From Mesorhizobium sp. (GTDB taxonomy: Bacteria; Pseudomonadota; Alphaproteobacteria; Rhizobiales; Rhizobiaceae): a stretch of DNA of 64,000 nucleotides. Under the pieces are notes generated by a model that saw only the letters and a list, made by a program, of their open reading frames with translations, had not been told where the DNA came from and searched no databases. Below, in pieces: positions 10,228 to 18,850 of the stretch. Every line of letters begins with the position of its first letter. Positions within the stretch are counted from its first letter, which is position 1. The stretch lies in contig JAIPUZ010000118.1 of assembly GCA_022833215.1 (NCBI GenBank), forward strand, positions 21,284 through 85,283, in the 5' to 3' direction. The translations under genes were made by a program, and so were the position numbers.

Positions 10228-11655
10228 ATGAAGAATAATGGGGTCAAGGCATTCCTGTTCGCAGCGGCGGCAGCCGCTGTCGCGGCGTTTATCGGCTATC
10301 TGTCGGGCGCCCTCGATCCCTATATCGGGCGTAAACCTGCCGAAGTCGCCCAGCCGGCAAGCGATGCTTCCACAGCAGCGGCTACGGCATCCGAACCTGC
10401 CGCAGATGAGCAGGCCGCCGGTGCCGCCGGGGCGAATGCCGAAGCGCAGAAACCGGCCGGGCCCGCTGCTGAGCAGGCCCAGCCGGAGCAGGCCGCACAG
10501 GAGACCCCGGAGGTTCCGACCTTCGATGTGCTGCGCGTCGAAGGGGACGGTTCCGCCGTGGTGGCCGGAAAGGCCGCCCCCGGCTCGACGGTCGAGCTTT
10601 TCGATGGCTCCAGCGTGCTTGGCAAGGCCGTTGCCGGTCCCGATGGCGCTTTCGCCATCGTGCTCGACGATCCCCTGAAGGCCGGAGACCATCAGATCGT
10701 GCTGCGCGCGACGGAACCGGACAGCGACGTCTCCACGTCCGCGCAGACCGCAGTCGTATCGATCCCGGAAAAGCCGGACGGTCAGGTGCTGGCCATGGTC
10801 GAGGAGCCGGGCAAGCCTGCGCAACTCCTGACCGTGCCGCAGGTCCAGCCCGGAACGCCAGAGGCGCAGAGCGAACCCGCTGTCCCGCAGGTCGGGCAAG
10901 AGAGCGAAGCTACGACAGATTCGCAGCCGGGCGATTCCGCAGCCGCGCAAACCGCCGCCGGGACAGTCGCATCTCAGGAGCAGGCGGGCGGGCAGCCGTC
11001 CGCCGACGAAGCGGGCGCACCGAAGATTGCCGTCGAAGCGGTCGAGATCGATGGCGGCAAGATCTTCGTTGCTGGCCGGGCCGACGCCGGACGCAAGGTT
11101 CGCGTCTATGCCAATGAGATACTGCTCGGCGAAGCCGTCACCTCCCCGGACGGCCATTTCCTTGTCGAGGCCAGTCGCGACCTGCCGGTCGGCGAATACA
11201 CCATTCGCGTTGACGGTCTGGACGCTGGTGACGGCGACAAGGTCGTGGTGCGAGCGACCGTGCCGTTCCAGCGCGAGCCGGGCGAAACGATCGCAGCCGT
11301 CGCTGCGCCGGCCCCGGATGGCGCAAGCGCGCAGACCGCCGGGGAAGGGGCGGCAACCGCCGAAGGTGCCTCCAGTGAGGGCAGCGGCCAGCCGGCCACC
11401 ACGGTTGCACCGAAACTGGAGCACGCGGACGGTTCCGTCATCATCCGGCGCGGCGATACGTTGTGGCATATCTCACGCCGCGTTTACGGTCATGGCGTGC
11501 GCTATTCGACCATCTATCTGGCCAATCAGGACCAGATCGCAGATCCGGACCGCATCTGGCCGGGGCAGGTGTTCAAGGTGCCCGAAAAGTCGGAACAGGG
11601 TGAGCAGGCCGATTTCGATGCGATGGGCGATCGGATCACCGTGCAGCCGCAGTAA
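10228..11655 (+). CDS. LysM-domain envelope protein with two Ig-like repeats
   Basis: A 475-residue exported or membrane-anchored protein. Residues 7-28 are a hydrophobic anchor or signal. A long Ala/Glu/Gln/Pro linker (40-95) leads to two related beta-rich repeats at about 97-180 and 266-348, each with a V-x-G-x-A-x-(P/A)-G-x-x-V pattern and a PDG turn. A LysM domain at 405-452 (IIRRGDTLWHISRRVYG to WPGQVFKVP) should bind peptidoglycan glycan. ATG 10228 follows an AGGG-type site; an upstream in-frame ATG adds a tail with no signal character. Rho-independent terminator at 11685. Exact role unknown. Confidence 0.88.
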   Translation: MKNNGVKAFLFAAAAAAVAAFIGYLSGALDPYIGRKPAEVAQPASDASTAAATASEPAADEQAAGAAGANAEAQKPAGPAAEQAQPEQAAQETPEVPTFDVLRVEGDGSAVVAGKAAPGSTVELFDGSSVLGKAVAGPDGAFAIVLDDPLKAGDHQIVLRATEPDSDVSTSAQTAVVSIPEKPDGQVLAMVEEPGKPAQLLTVPQVQPGTPEAQSEPAVPQVGQESEATTDSQPGDSAAAQTAAGTVASQEQAGGQPSADEAGAPKIAVEAVEIDGGKIFVAGRADAGRKVRVYANEILLGEAVTSPDGHFLVEASRDLPVGEYTIRVDGLDAGDGDKVVVRATVPFQREPGETIAAVAAPAPDGASAQTAGEGAATAEGASSEGSGQPATTVAPKLEHADGSVIIRRGDTLWHISRRVYGHGVRYSTIYLANQDQIADPDRIWPGQVFKVPEKSEQGEQADFDAMGDRITVQPQ

Positions 11656-11684
11656 ACCCGGACGCGAAAGTCTGCCAGACAGCG

Positions 11685-11710
11685 AAAGCGGCGCCATCGC
11701 GCCGCTTTCT
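11685..11710 (+). terminator. Rho-independent terminator after LysM gene
   Basis: Perfect 10-base-pair stem AAAGCGGCGC/GCGCCGCTTT with a CATC loop, followed by a short pyrimidine run. Lies 30 bases past the LysM stop. Confidence 0.8.
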
Positions 11711-11735
11711 TCCGTTCAACGGTTGCGTAAAACAC

Positions 11736-11762
11736 TATCATCGTTTATCGTCGATTAACGAT
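11736..11762 (+). promoter_or_regulatory. Candidate ArsR operator and -10 at the arsR start codon
   Basis: An 11-1-11 inverted repeat, ATCGTTTATCG (11740-11750) and CGATTAACGAT (11752-11762), has one mismatch between arms and covers the ATG of the ArsR gene. TATCAT at 11736-11741 could be its -10 box, which would put the transcription start inside the palindrome and leave almost no leader; no Shine-Dalgarno is present. The layout fits autorepression by an ArsR dimer. Confidence 0.55.
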
Positions 11763-12090
11763 GAAAAATTCCTCGCACTGTGCGGACAATCGTAAGGGGC
11801 TGGGCGACGCCGAGCTTGCAGCGCGGCTTGCCGCGCTTTCGCATCCGGCCCGCATCGAAATCCTGCGCCATCTTGCCATGGCGGATTCCTGCTGTTGCGG
11901 CGAAGTGGTGGGCCGGCTCGATCTGGCGCAATCGACCGTTTCGCAGCATCTCAAGATTCTGGTCTCTGCCGGGCTGGTGCGTTTCGAGGCCGATGGCCAG
12001 CGCTCCCGCTACGCCATCGACCGCCCGGCGTTGAGGGCCGTGGCGGAAGAACTGGCCTGCTTCGCTTCCGCCTGCTGCGTCGATTGCTGA
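11761..12090 (+). CDS. ArsR/SmtB family metalloregulator
   Basis: A 109-residue winged-helix repressor. The DNA-recognition region is LAQSTVSQHLKILVSAGLV (about 55-73). Thiol ligands are unusually abundant: Cys7, a Cys44-Cys46 triplet in the helix before the recognition helix (ADSCCCGE, the position of the ArsR alpha-3 metal site), and Cys100, 105, 106 and 109 near the C-terminus. This favours sensing a thiophilic metal or metalloid, released from DNA on binding; which one cannot be read from sequence. It precedes an Atm1-type exporter by 56 bases on the same strand, so the two may form a unit. Apparent absence of a ribosome-binding site suggests a leaderless message. Confidence 0.88.
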   Translation: MKNSSHCADNRKGLGDAELAARLAALSHPARIEILRHLAMADSCCCGEVVGRLDLAQSTVSQHLKILVSAGLVRFEADGQRSRYAIDRPALRAVAEELACFASACCVDC

Positions 12091-12146
12091 TATGCGCGGC
12101 CAGCTATTTGAGCCTGTCGCGGAAATTTTTACAAGGCATTGAATTC

Positions 12147-14033
12147 GTGAGTGAAAAAACTGTTTCCCCCGACTCTGGCTCCACGCTGGGGACACTGGTC
12201 AACCTCTGGCCCTATATGTGGCCGTCCGACCGTGCCGATCTCAAGGCGCGCGTGGTCTGGGCGACCGTGCTTCTGGTGGCTGCCAAGCTTACGCTGATCG
12301 CGGTTCCCTATTTCTTCAAATGGGCCACCGACGCGCTTGCCGGGGACGCGCATTCCCCGCCGCCGCTTCCGGCCTTCCTTGCCGCACCCGTCATGCTGGT
12401 GGTGGCCTACAACGTCATCCGTGTCATCCAGGTTGGCTTCAACCAGTTGCGCGATGCGCTGTTTGCCCGTGTCGGCCAGCACGCAGTGCGCCAGCTTGCC
12501 TACCGCACCTTCGTCCACATGCACCGTCTTTCCCTGCGCTTCCATCTGGAGCGGCGCACGGGCGGACTGTCGCGCATCATCGAACGCGGCACGAAAGGCA
12601 TCGAGACCATCGTGCGCTTCACGGTTCTGAACAGCGTGCCGACCGTGCTGGAATTCGCGCTGACGGCCATTATCTTCGCGGTCGCCTATGGCTGGAAATA
12701 TGTGGCCGTGGTGGCGATCACCGTGTGGCTCTACACCTGGTTCACGGTGAAGGCGAGCGACTGGCGCATCGACATCCGCCGCGACATGAACGACAGCGAC
12801 ACTGATGCCAACACCAAGGCGATCGATTCGCTGCTCAACTTCGAGACGGTGAAGTATTTCGGCAACGAGGCCATGGAGGCCGAACGCTTCGATCGCTCCA
12901 TGGCGCGTTACGAAACCGCCGCGACCCGCATCTGGACCTCGCTTGGCTGGCTCAATTTCGGGCAGGGCGTCATTTTCGGTATCGGCATGACGGTGATCAT
13001 GGCCATGTCCGCGATCGAAGTGCAGGCCGGGACGCACACGGTTGGCGATTTCGTGTTCGTCAATGCCATGCTGATGCAGCTATCCGTGCCGCTCAACTTC
13101 ATCGGCTTCATCTACCGGGAGATAAGGCAGGGCCTGACCGATATTGAACAGATGTTCGACCTGCTCGACGTCAAGGCGGAGGTTGTCGACAAGCCGGACG
13201 CCGTCGCGCTTGGCGTCGGCGCTGGCAGGGTGGAGTTCCGCGATGTCCGGTTCGCCTATGAACCGAATCGCCAGATTCTGAAAGGCATCAGCTTCGAGGT
13301 TCCGGCAGGCAGGACGGTGGCCATCGTCGGACCTTCGGGGGCCGGCAAGTCGACCATCTCGCGCCTGCTGTTCCGCTTCTATGACGTGCAGTCCGGCGCG
13401 ATCCTCATAGACGGGCAGGATGTGCGCGACGTGACCCAGCAAAGCCTGCGCGCCGCCATCGGCATGGTTCCGCAGGATACGGTTCTGTTCAACGACACCA
13501 TCGCCTACAACGTCCGTTATGGCCGCATCGACGCTTCCGACGAAGAGGTGCGGCGCGCCGCCGAGCTGGCGCAGATCGGCTCGTTCATCGAAAGCCTGCC
13601 GGAAGGCTATGACACCATGGTGGGCGAGCGCGGGCTGAAGCTTTCCGGCGGCGAGAAGCAGCGCGTGGCCATTGCCCGCACCATCCTGAAGGCGCCGCCG
13701 ATTCTCATCCTCGATGAAGCGACCTCGGCGCTGGACAGCCATACGGAGCAGGAAATCCAGTCGGCGCTCGATGTGGTCAGCCGCGACCGCACCACCATCG
13801 TCATCGCGCACCGGCTTTCGACCGTTATTTCGGCAGATGAAATCATCGTGCTGAAGGAGGGGAGGATCGCGGAGCGTGGCACGCATGCCGCGTTGCTGCG
13901 CATGGGCGGGCTTTACGCCTCCATGTGGGATCGCCAGCGCGAGGCCACCGAAGCCGAGGAACGGCTGCGAATCGCGCGCGAAACCGACGATATGGGCGTC
14001 GTCGTCAGGCAGCGGACGCCGGAGGTCATCTGA
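12147..14033 (+). CDS. Atm1/HMT1-type ABC exporter (heavy metal or glutathione-conjugate)
   Basis: A 628-residue half-transporter with an N-terminal six-helix transmembrane domain (about 35-330) and a C-terminal ATPase: Walker A GPSGAGKST at 395-403, signature LSGGEKQ near 499, Walker B ILILDEATSALD near 519. Homodimeric Atm1-like proteins export glutathione-bound metals or persulfides, and DADTNTKAIDSLLNFETVKYFG-like coupling regions typify this subfamily. GTG at 12147 is used, with AAGG 10 bases before; there is no ATG until well into the first helix. Following an ArsR gene, a metal-detoxification role is the simplest reading, though a general iron-sulfur/thiol export role is possible. Confidence 0.86.
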   Translation: MSEKTVSPDSGSTLGTLVNLWPYMWPSDRADLKARVVWATVLLVAAKLTLIAVPYFFKWATDALAGDAHSPPPLPAFLAAPVMLVVAYNVIRVIQVGFNQLRDALFARVGQHAVRQLAYRTFVHMHRLSLRFHLERRTGGLSRIIERGTKGIETIVRFTVLNSVPTVLEFALTAIIFAVAYGWKYVAVVAITVWLYTWFTVKASDWRIDIRRDMNDSDTDANTKAIDSLLNFETVKYFGNEAMEAERFDRSMARYETAATRIWTSLGWLNFGQGVIFGIGMTVIMAMSAIEVQAGTHTVGDFVFVNAMLMQLSVPLNFIGFIYREIRQGLTDIEQMFDLLDVKAEVVDKPDAVALGVGAGRVEFRDVRFAYEPNRQILKGISFEVPAGRTVAIVGPSGAGKSTISRLLFRFYDVQSGAILIDGQDVRDVTQQSLRAAIGMVPQDTVLFNDTIAYNVRYGRIDASDEEVRRAAELAQIGSFIESLPEGYDTMVGERGLKLSGGEKQRVAIARTILKAPPILILDEATSALDSHTEQEIQSALDVVSRDRTTIVIAHRLSTVISADEIIVLKEGRIAERGTHAALLRMGGLYASMWDRQREATEAEERLRIARETDDMGVVVRQRTPEVI

Positions 14034-14136
14034 CAGGCCGCTTTGTCCGGGCGGAACGCTGACGCATTGTTGCATTGCGGCCAGAGAGGCTTTCCGCTAG
14101 AGAGGCACCGACTGAAAACGGAGCCTGTCCAGCACG

Positions 14137-14835
14137 ATGCAACTCATCGACACGATCAGGAAGACATTCGTGCCGATCCACCGGGAAGGCTATCCCTTCA
14201 TCGCCATCTTTGCGGTGGTTACGCTGGTCGCCGGTTATTTCTCGGGTTTCCTGCTCTGGGTCGGCGCGCTCCTCACCGCATGGTGCATCTATTTCTTCCG
14301 TGATCCCGAGCGCGTCATCCCCATCGATGACAAGCTGGTGATCAGCCCCGCGGACGGTGTCGTTTCAGCCGTGGGCCCGGCAGTGCCGCCGGCCGAGCTT
14401 GGCCTCGGTGGCGCCGAAATGACCCGCATTTCCGTGTTCATGAACGTGTTTTCCTGCCATGTGAACCGCGCGCCGGTGCGTGGCCGCATCACCCTTATCG
14501 AGCATCGTCCGGGCAAGTTCCTCAATGCCGATCTCGACAAGGCGAGCAGCGAGAACGAGCGTAACGGACTTGTGATCGAAAGCCCGAACGGCACTGTGGC
14601 TGCCGTTCAGATCGCCGGTCTGGTGGCGCGCCGTATCGTGTGCTGGGCCGATGCAGATTCGGACATCGCGGCCGGCGATCGCTTCGGCCTGATCCGTTTC
14701 GGTTCCCGCGTCGACGTCTACCTGCCGGAAGGGGCGGTGCCACGTGTCGCTGTCGGCCAGACGGCCGTTGGTGGCGAGACGGTTCTGGCCGTGTTCGATG
14801 GGCAAGCGCGCGCGCCTGTGGTTCGCGTTTCCTGA
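14137..14835 (+). CDS. psd: Phosphatidylserine decarboxylase proenzyme
   Basis: A 232-residue short-form (PSD-A type) pyruvoyl enzyme that converts phosphatidylserine to phosphatidylethanolamine at the inner membrane. Self-cleavage should occur at Gly189-Ser190 in RFGSRVDVY, creating the pyruvoyl alpha subunit. A hydrophobic anchor (about 20-50) precedes [11 protein letters not shown], and [15 protein letters not shown] is the conserved substrate region. The stop is 11 bases before pssA, so the two steps of PE synthesis are cotranscribed. Confidence 0.96.
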   Translation: MQLIDTIRKTFVPIHREGYPFIAIFAVVTLVAGYFSGFLLWVGALLTAWCIYFFRDPERVIPIDDKLVISPADGVVSAVGPAVPPAELGLGGAEMTRISVFMNVFSCHVNRAPVRGRITLIEHRPGKFLNADLDKASSENERNGLVIESPNGTVAAVQIAGLVARRIVCWADADSDIAAGDRFGLIRFGSRVDVYLPEGAVPRVAVGQTAVGGETVLAVFDGQARAPVVRVS

Positions 14836-14846
14836 CGACCGGGCCG

Positions 14847-15671
14847 ATGAACCCACCCTTCAAAAAATTCGAATCGCACGGCTCGGCAGGGCCGCGCATC
14901 CGCGAGATTCCTTTGCGCATGGTGTTCCCGAACCTGCTTACGGTTCTGGCCATCTGCGCCGGTCTTTCCGGCATCCGTTTCGCTTTCGAGGGGCGTTTCG
15001 AGACGGCAGTGGTGATGGTGCTGATCGCCGCCTTTCTGGACGGTCTGGACGGACGTGTCGCACGCCTTCTGAAGGCGACGTCCAAGTTCGGCGCCCAGAT
15101 GGATTCCATAGCCGATATCGTCAATTTCGGTGTCGCGCCCGCGCTGGTGCTCTATGCATTCCTGCTTGACCGTGCCGGCTCGCCGGGCTGGATCGCGGCG
15201 CTGCTTTTCGCCATCGCCTGCGGCATGAGGCTTGCCCGCTTCAACGTTCTGGAAGAAGTGCATGACCGGCCGGCATGGCAGGGCGAGTATTTCGTCGGCG
15301 TGCCTGCACCGGCCGGCGCTGCGGTGGTCATGCTGCCGCTTTACCTGTCCTTCATCGGCTTTGAGCCAACCCGCTTTGGCGCTTTTCTGGCGACGGGATT
15401 TACCGTGGTCGTGGCTTTCCTGCTGGTCAGCCGGCTGCCGGTCTATTCGGGCAAGAGCCTGAAAGTGCCGGGAGACCGCATGCTGCTGGTCATTCTGGCC
15501 ATCGTGCTCTTCTTCCTGCTTCTCGTAAGCTATCCCTGGTACACGCTTACGGCTTCCGTCATCGGCTATCTGCTGTTCCTGCCGTTCAGCGTGCTTGCCT
15601 ATTCGCGTCGCGCCAAGCTGGAGGGCGAGGCGGAACTCCCACCCGATGTGGATGCCCGCAGCGGCGAGTGA
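14847..15671 (+). CDS. pssA: CDP-diacylglycerol-serine O-phosphatidyltransferase
   Basis: A 274-residue integral membrane CDP-alcohol phosphatidyltransferase making phosphatidylserine from CDP-diacylglycerol and serine. The diagnostic DGxxGR...GxxxD...D motif occupies 65-90 (DGLDGRVARLL, then FGAQMDSIAD). About eight transmembrane segments follow. ATG at 14847 is chosen because upstream frame sequence overlaps psd and is Arg-rich shadow. Its product is the psd substrate. The stop lies directly against that of the convergent acyltransferase gene. Confidence 0.96.
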   Translation: MNPPFKKFESHGSAGPRIREIPLRMVFPNLLTVLAICAGLSGIRFAFEGRFETAVVMVLIAAFLDGLDGRVARLLKATSKFGAQMDSIADIVNFGVAPALVLYAFLLDRAGSPGWIAALLFAIACGMRLARFNVLEEVHDRPAWQGEYFVGVPAPAGAAVVMLPLYLSFIGFEPTRFGAFLATGFTVVVAFLLVSRLPVYSGKSLKVPGDRMLLVILAIVLFFLLLVSYPWYTLTASVIGYLLFLPFSVLAYSRRAKLEGEAELPPDVDARSGE

Positions 15672-17900
15672 CTAGGCCGCGTTTCCGGCGTTGAGCCGCT
15701 CGATGGCCAGATCGCGGGTGGCCCTGTAATCCGTCTTGCCGGAGCCGAGGACCGGGATTTCCGTCACCTTGACAATGTCTCCCGGCACGGCGAGCTCGGC
15801 GATGCCCGCCTGCTTGCCGAGTTTTCGCAGGCTTGCCGCATTCGCCTGTGTGGCGGTGGTGACGAGCACGATGCGCTCGCCGCGCTTGTGATCCGGCACG
15901 GAGACGATCGCGTGGCGCTCTTCGGGCCACAGAGACTGCACCAGCATTTCGACGGCGCCCAGCGACACCATCTCGCCGGCGATCTTGGCGAAGCGCGCCG
16001 CGCGCCCGGTAATGGTGATGAAGCCCTCATTGTCGACCTTCACCACGTCGCCGGTGTCCTGCCAGCCATCTGCAAGCGGCCGGAGTTCTCCCGGGCGGTC
16101 CGCGGTCATGTAACCCATCATGACATTGGGGCCGGCCAGGAACAGGCGTCCGCCTTCGGAAACGCCTTCGACCGGTTCGATACGCATGCGCATGGCGGGC
16201 AGGAGCCGGCCGACGGTGCCTTCGCGATTGTGGATGGCGGTGTTGACCGCGACCACCGGGGCAGCTTCGGTGAGGCCGTAACCTTCCAGGATCATGGTGC
16301 CGAAGCGTTCGTTCCAGACGCGACGGGTTTCCGCTTTCACCGCCTCCGCGCCCGCGACCACGAAGCGCAGGCTGGAAAAATCGCCTTCGGAGGCTGTGCG
16401 CGCATATTGCGCAAGGAAGGTGTCGGTGCCGAACATCACGGTGGGCTTCAGGCGGTGGGCAACCTGCGGAATGAGCTTGTAGTGCAGCGGGGACGGATAG
16501 AGGAACAGCTTCATTCCGTTGATCAGCGGCAGCAGCGTGCCGGCCGTCAGGCCGAAGGAATGGAACATCGGCAATATGTTGAGCGCGATGTCGCGACAGG
16601 AAACGGTGACCCGGGCTTCGCCCTGCATGGCATTGGCGATCAGGTTCCGATGTGACAGGACGACAGCTTTCGGCAGACCTTCCGAGCCGGACGTGAACAG
16701 GATGACCGCCGGATCGCCCGCGTTATTGCGGTGAACCGGATAGCGCCACAGCAGCGCGGCACGGAACTTGTCGATCCCGGTCATGCCGGTTTGCAAATCC
16801 TCCAGCCAAACCAGTTTTGCGCCTGCGGATTCGACCGCCTGAACGACATCGCCGAGCTTTGCCTTCTCTACGAACGCGCGCGAAGAGATGACGATCCGGA
16901 TGACGGCGGTGCGCATCGCCGCTTCCACATTCGCCGGACCGGCGGTGTAGTTGACCAGTGCGGACACCCGGCCGGCAGAGGCAAGACCAAGCAGGGCAAG
17001 AACCGCGGCGCCGGTGTTTGGCAGCATCACGCCGACGGATTCGCCCGGGTTTGTGAGCTTCGTGAAGTGCGTGCCGAGAATGCGGGCGCCGATCAGCAAT
17101 TTTCGATAGCTCAGCCTGGTGCCGGTGGCGTCTTCCAGGACAAGGCGTCCGGGGCCGAAATGCTCCGCCGCATCGCGCACCGCCTGGAACAGGGTGAGGT
17201 CGGGGCTGGTCGCCGCCAGCCGGGCCTCGGCCATCCGGTCGAACAATGCGTGTGCGTTTCTGGTGGCAGGGCTGCCGTTGCGCGCGACCAGCTCCGGCGC
17301 GCTCATCGGTTCGAGAACCGAGATGTTGAGCCGGGGGAACCAGCGCCGCAGGGCGGGGGGCTTTCCGGATGCCTGGAAGGGAAGCGCCTGTGCGCCACCA
17401 ATGAAGATCGGCACGATGCGGGCATCCGCCTGCATGGCGATGCGGATGACGGCGCGATAAAGCCGGAAAGAGCGCATATCCGGTTCGACAGCGGCCGGGA
17501 TATAGACGGCCAGCCTTCCCTTGCCCCTGAGCACGCGCACCAGCCGGCGCGACACGAAAACATGCTCGGCATTGAACGTTATGGTGCGGGCGAGTTCGCG
17601 CCACGGCTCCAACCATACCGATTTTGCCGAAGCTCCGTCCAGAATGTGCAGCGTTTCACCCGGCAGCAAGGACAGCATCAGCGCCGGGTCGATCCGGGAC
17701 TGATGCGTGACGACATAGACGAGGGGAGCCTGGGCGTCGCGGGCGATGCGGATGCCGGAATCGGCAATGCGGTAGAGCAGCTTGAAGGGCGCATAGAGAA
17801 AAGCCTGCGCGGGACTCAGACCCAGCCGAAGCTTCTCGACAATCGCGGTCAGGCACCAGACAAATGCGACGGCGGCCAGTAACGCGAGGATCAGGACCAT
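15672..17900 (-). CDS. Fused PlsC-like acyltransferase / acyl-ACP (acyl-CoA) synthetase, Aas-like
   Basis: A 742-residue two-domain protein. After one N-terminal hydrophobic segment (1-22), an acyltransferase domain carries the HxxxxD motif at His66-Asp71 and an EP-type substrate motif near residue 139. From about 235 onwards is an adenylate-forming domain with the AMP signature ILFTSGSEGLPKAV at 400-413 and a C-terminal TGD...ITGRAARFAKIAGEMVS region. This is the layout of E. coli Aas, which re-acylates 2-acyl-glycerophosphoethanolamine. It faces the psd-pssA pair, which makes that phospholipid. Specificity is inferred, not shown. Confidence 0.88.
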   Translation of the reverse strand: MVLILALLAAVAFVWCLTAIVEKLRLGLSPAQAFLYAPFKLLYRIADSGIRIARDAQAPLVYVVTHQSRIDPALMLSLLPGETLHILDGASAKSVWLEPWRELARTITFNAEHVFVSRRLVRVLRGKGRLAVYIPAAVEPDMRSFRLYRAVIRIAMQADARIVPIFIGGAQALPFQASGKPPALRRWFPRLNISVLEPMSAPELVARNGSPATRNAHALFDRMAEARLAATSPDLTLFQAVRDAAEHFGPGRLVLEDATGTRLSYRKLLIGARILGTHFTKLTNPGESVGVMLPNTGAAVLALLGLASAGRVSALVNYTAGPANVEAAMRTAVIRIVISSRAFVEKAKLGDVVQAVESAGAKLVWLEDLQTGMTGIDKFRAALLWRYPVHRNNAGDPAVILFTSGSEGLPKAVVLSHRNLIANAMQGEARVTVSCRDIALNILPMFHSFGLTAGTLLPLINGMKLFLYPSPLHYKLIPQVAHRLKPTVMFGTDTFLAQYARTASEGDFSSLRFVVAGAEAVKAETRRVWNERFGTMILEGYGLTEAAPVVAVNTAIHNREGTVGRLLPAMRMRIEPVEGVSEGGRLFLAGPNVMMGYMTADRPGELRPLADGWQDTGDVVKVDNEGFITITGRAARFAKIAGEMVSLGAVEMLVQSLWPEERHAIVSVPDHKRGERIVLVTTATQANAASLRKLGKQAGIAELAVPGDIVKVTEIPVLGSGKTDYRATRDLAIERLNAGNAA

Positions 17901-18030
17901 GCGGTAGTGCTCCCGCCGTTGTGTTCAAAAAAATCTACGCGGCCGATTACGCCCGGAAGTTAACGGAACGCCTGTCCCCGTCAACATGGCGGGCGGAATT
18001 TCCACGGCGCAGGCGCGCGGGCCGGAAGCG

Positions 18031-18055
18031 AAAAAGCCGGCCTTCCGGCCAGCTT
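18031..18055 (-). terminator. Terminator of the lectin-like gene
   Basis: On the minus strand AAAGCTGGCC and GGCCGGCTTT form a 10-base-pair stem (one G-T) around a GGAA loop, ending in five T. About 75 bases downstream of the lectin-like stop. Confidence 0.75.
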
Positions 18056-18127
18056 TCCCGAGGATAGGTGTCGTTTCCGTGTTGCAGGTGATGCGCCTTT
18101 TCTCCGGCGCAGCCCTTACAGAGCGCT

Positions 18128-18754
18128 TCAGTCGGCTGCGAAGCAATAGAACAGGCCGTCGCCGCCGGTTCCCTGCAAGGCTTCCTGGCTGCATCCGCCG
18201 CGCGAGGCGTGCGAGGCGTTCCACGACTTCGCCGCGTCCGAATCGTCGAGCCCCATGCGGTCGGAGTGGCCGACGATCGCTTCGCCCTCGGCCCCGCTCA
18301 TCGTCCAGTCGCCGCAGGTCTTGCCCTCGGCTTTGGTGCCGTCCGGGTTCGAGCCGGTGAGAATATCGTGACGGTTGGGGGTGTCGCCCCGCCCGTTGAC
18401 GACCTCGCCCTTCTCGTTCAGCGCCGTCTGCTTGGTGATGTTGTTGCCCTCGCCGTGCAGGGAGGCGGCATCATCGGCGATCTTCTCGCCCTTGGCGTTG
18501 ACCCATGGGCCCGCGCCGATGCGGTCGCGAGCGTCCGTGTCGCTGGTCGAGAGATAAGCGCGCCATGTCTTGCCGCTGACGCCCGCCGCTTCGGCGAGCG
18601 AGGCGCAATGCGCGTCGGCTCCCTCGACGCCGCCCAGATCGGCGCCCTTGCCGGACCCGTGGCTGGTGATGAAGAAGCTCATCGAATTGTCCTGGGCCAG
18701 CGCCGCGCCGCCGGCGGCGAGTGTCACGGCGGCCATGAGCAGGAATTTACACAT
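18128..18754 (-). CDS. Secreted lectin-like (DUF1554-type) protein
   Basis: A 208-residue protein with a Sec signal peptide (MCKFLLMAAVTLAAGG, cleavage near ALAQ-D, residue 21). The mature part begins SMSFFITSHGSGKGADLGGV and contains ADAHCASLAEAAG, KTWRAYLST, CGDWTM, HSDRMGL and LFYCFA. This resembles periplasmic C-type-lectin/collagen-XV-like folds found in rhizobia. Several Cys likely pair as disulfides. GGAGGA 7 bases before ATG 18754 fixes the start; the longer frame extends into upstream DNA without coding character. Ligand unknown. Confidence 0.78.
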   Translation of the reverse strand: MCKFLLMAAVTLAAGGAALAQDNSMSFFITSHGSGKGADLGGVEGADAHCASLAEAAGVSGKTWRAYLSTSDTDARDRIGAGPWVNAKGEKIADDAASLHGEGNNITKQTALNEKGEVVNGRGDTPNRHDILTGSNPDGTKAEGKTCGDWTMSGAEGEAIVGHSDRMGLDDSDAAKSWNASHASRGGCSQEALQGTGGDGLFYCFAAD

Positions 18755-18850
18755 GATGGTGTCCTCCGGCTTGATGATGGAATTGCTGCCGGAAAACGAT
18801 ATGGGGCCGCCCGAGGGCCGGCCAGTCACGACTTCGTGTGAGAAGAGAGC

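Noticed and set aside
10009-11469. 486-codon minus-strand frame across the LysM gene
   Set aside because: Shadow frame; the plus-strand gene has signal, repeats, LysM domain and terminator.
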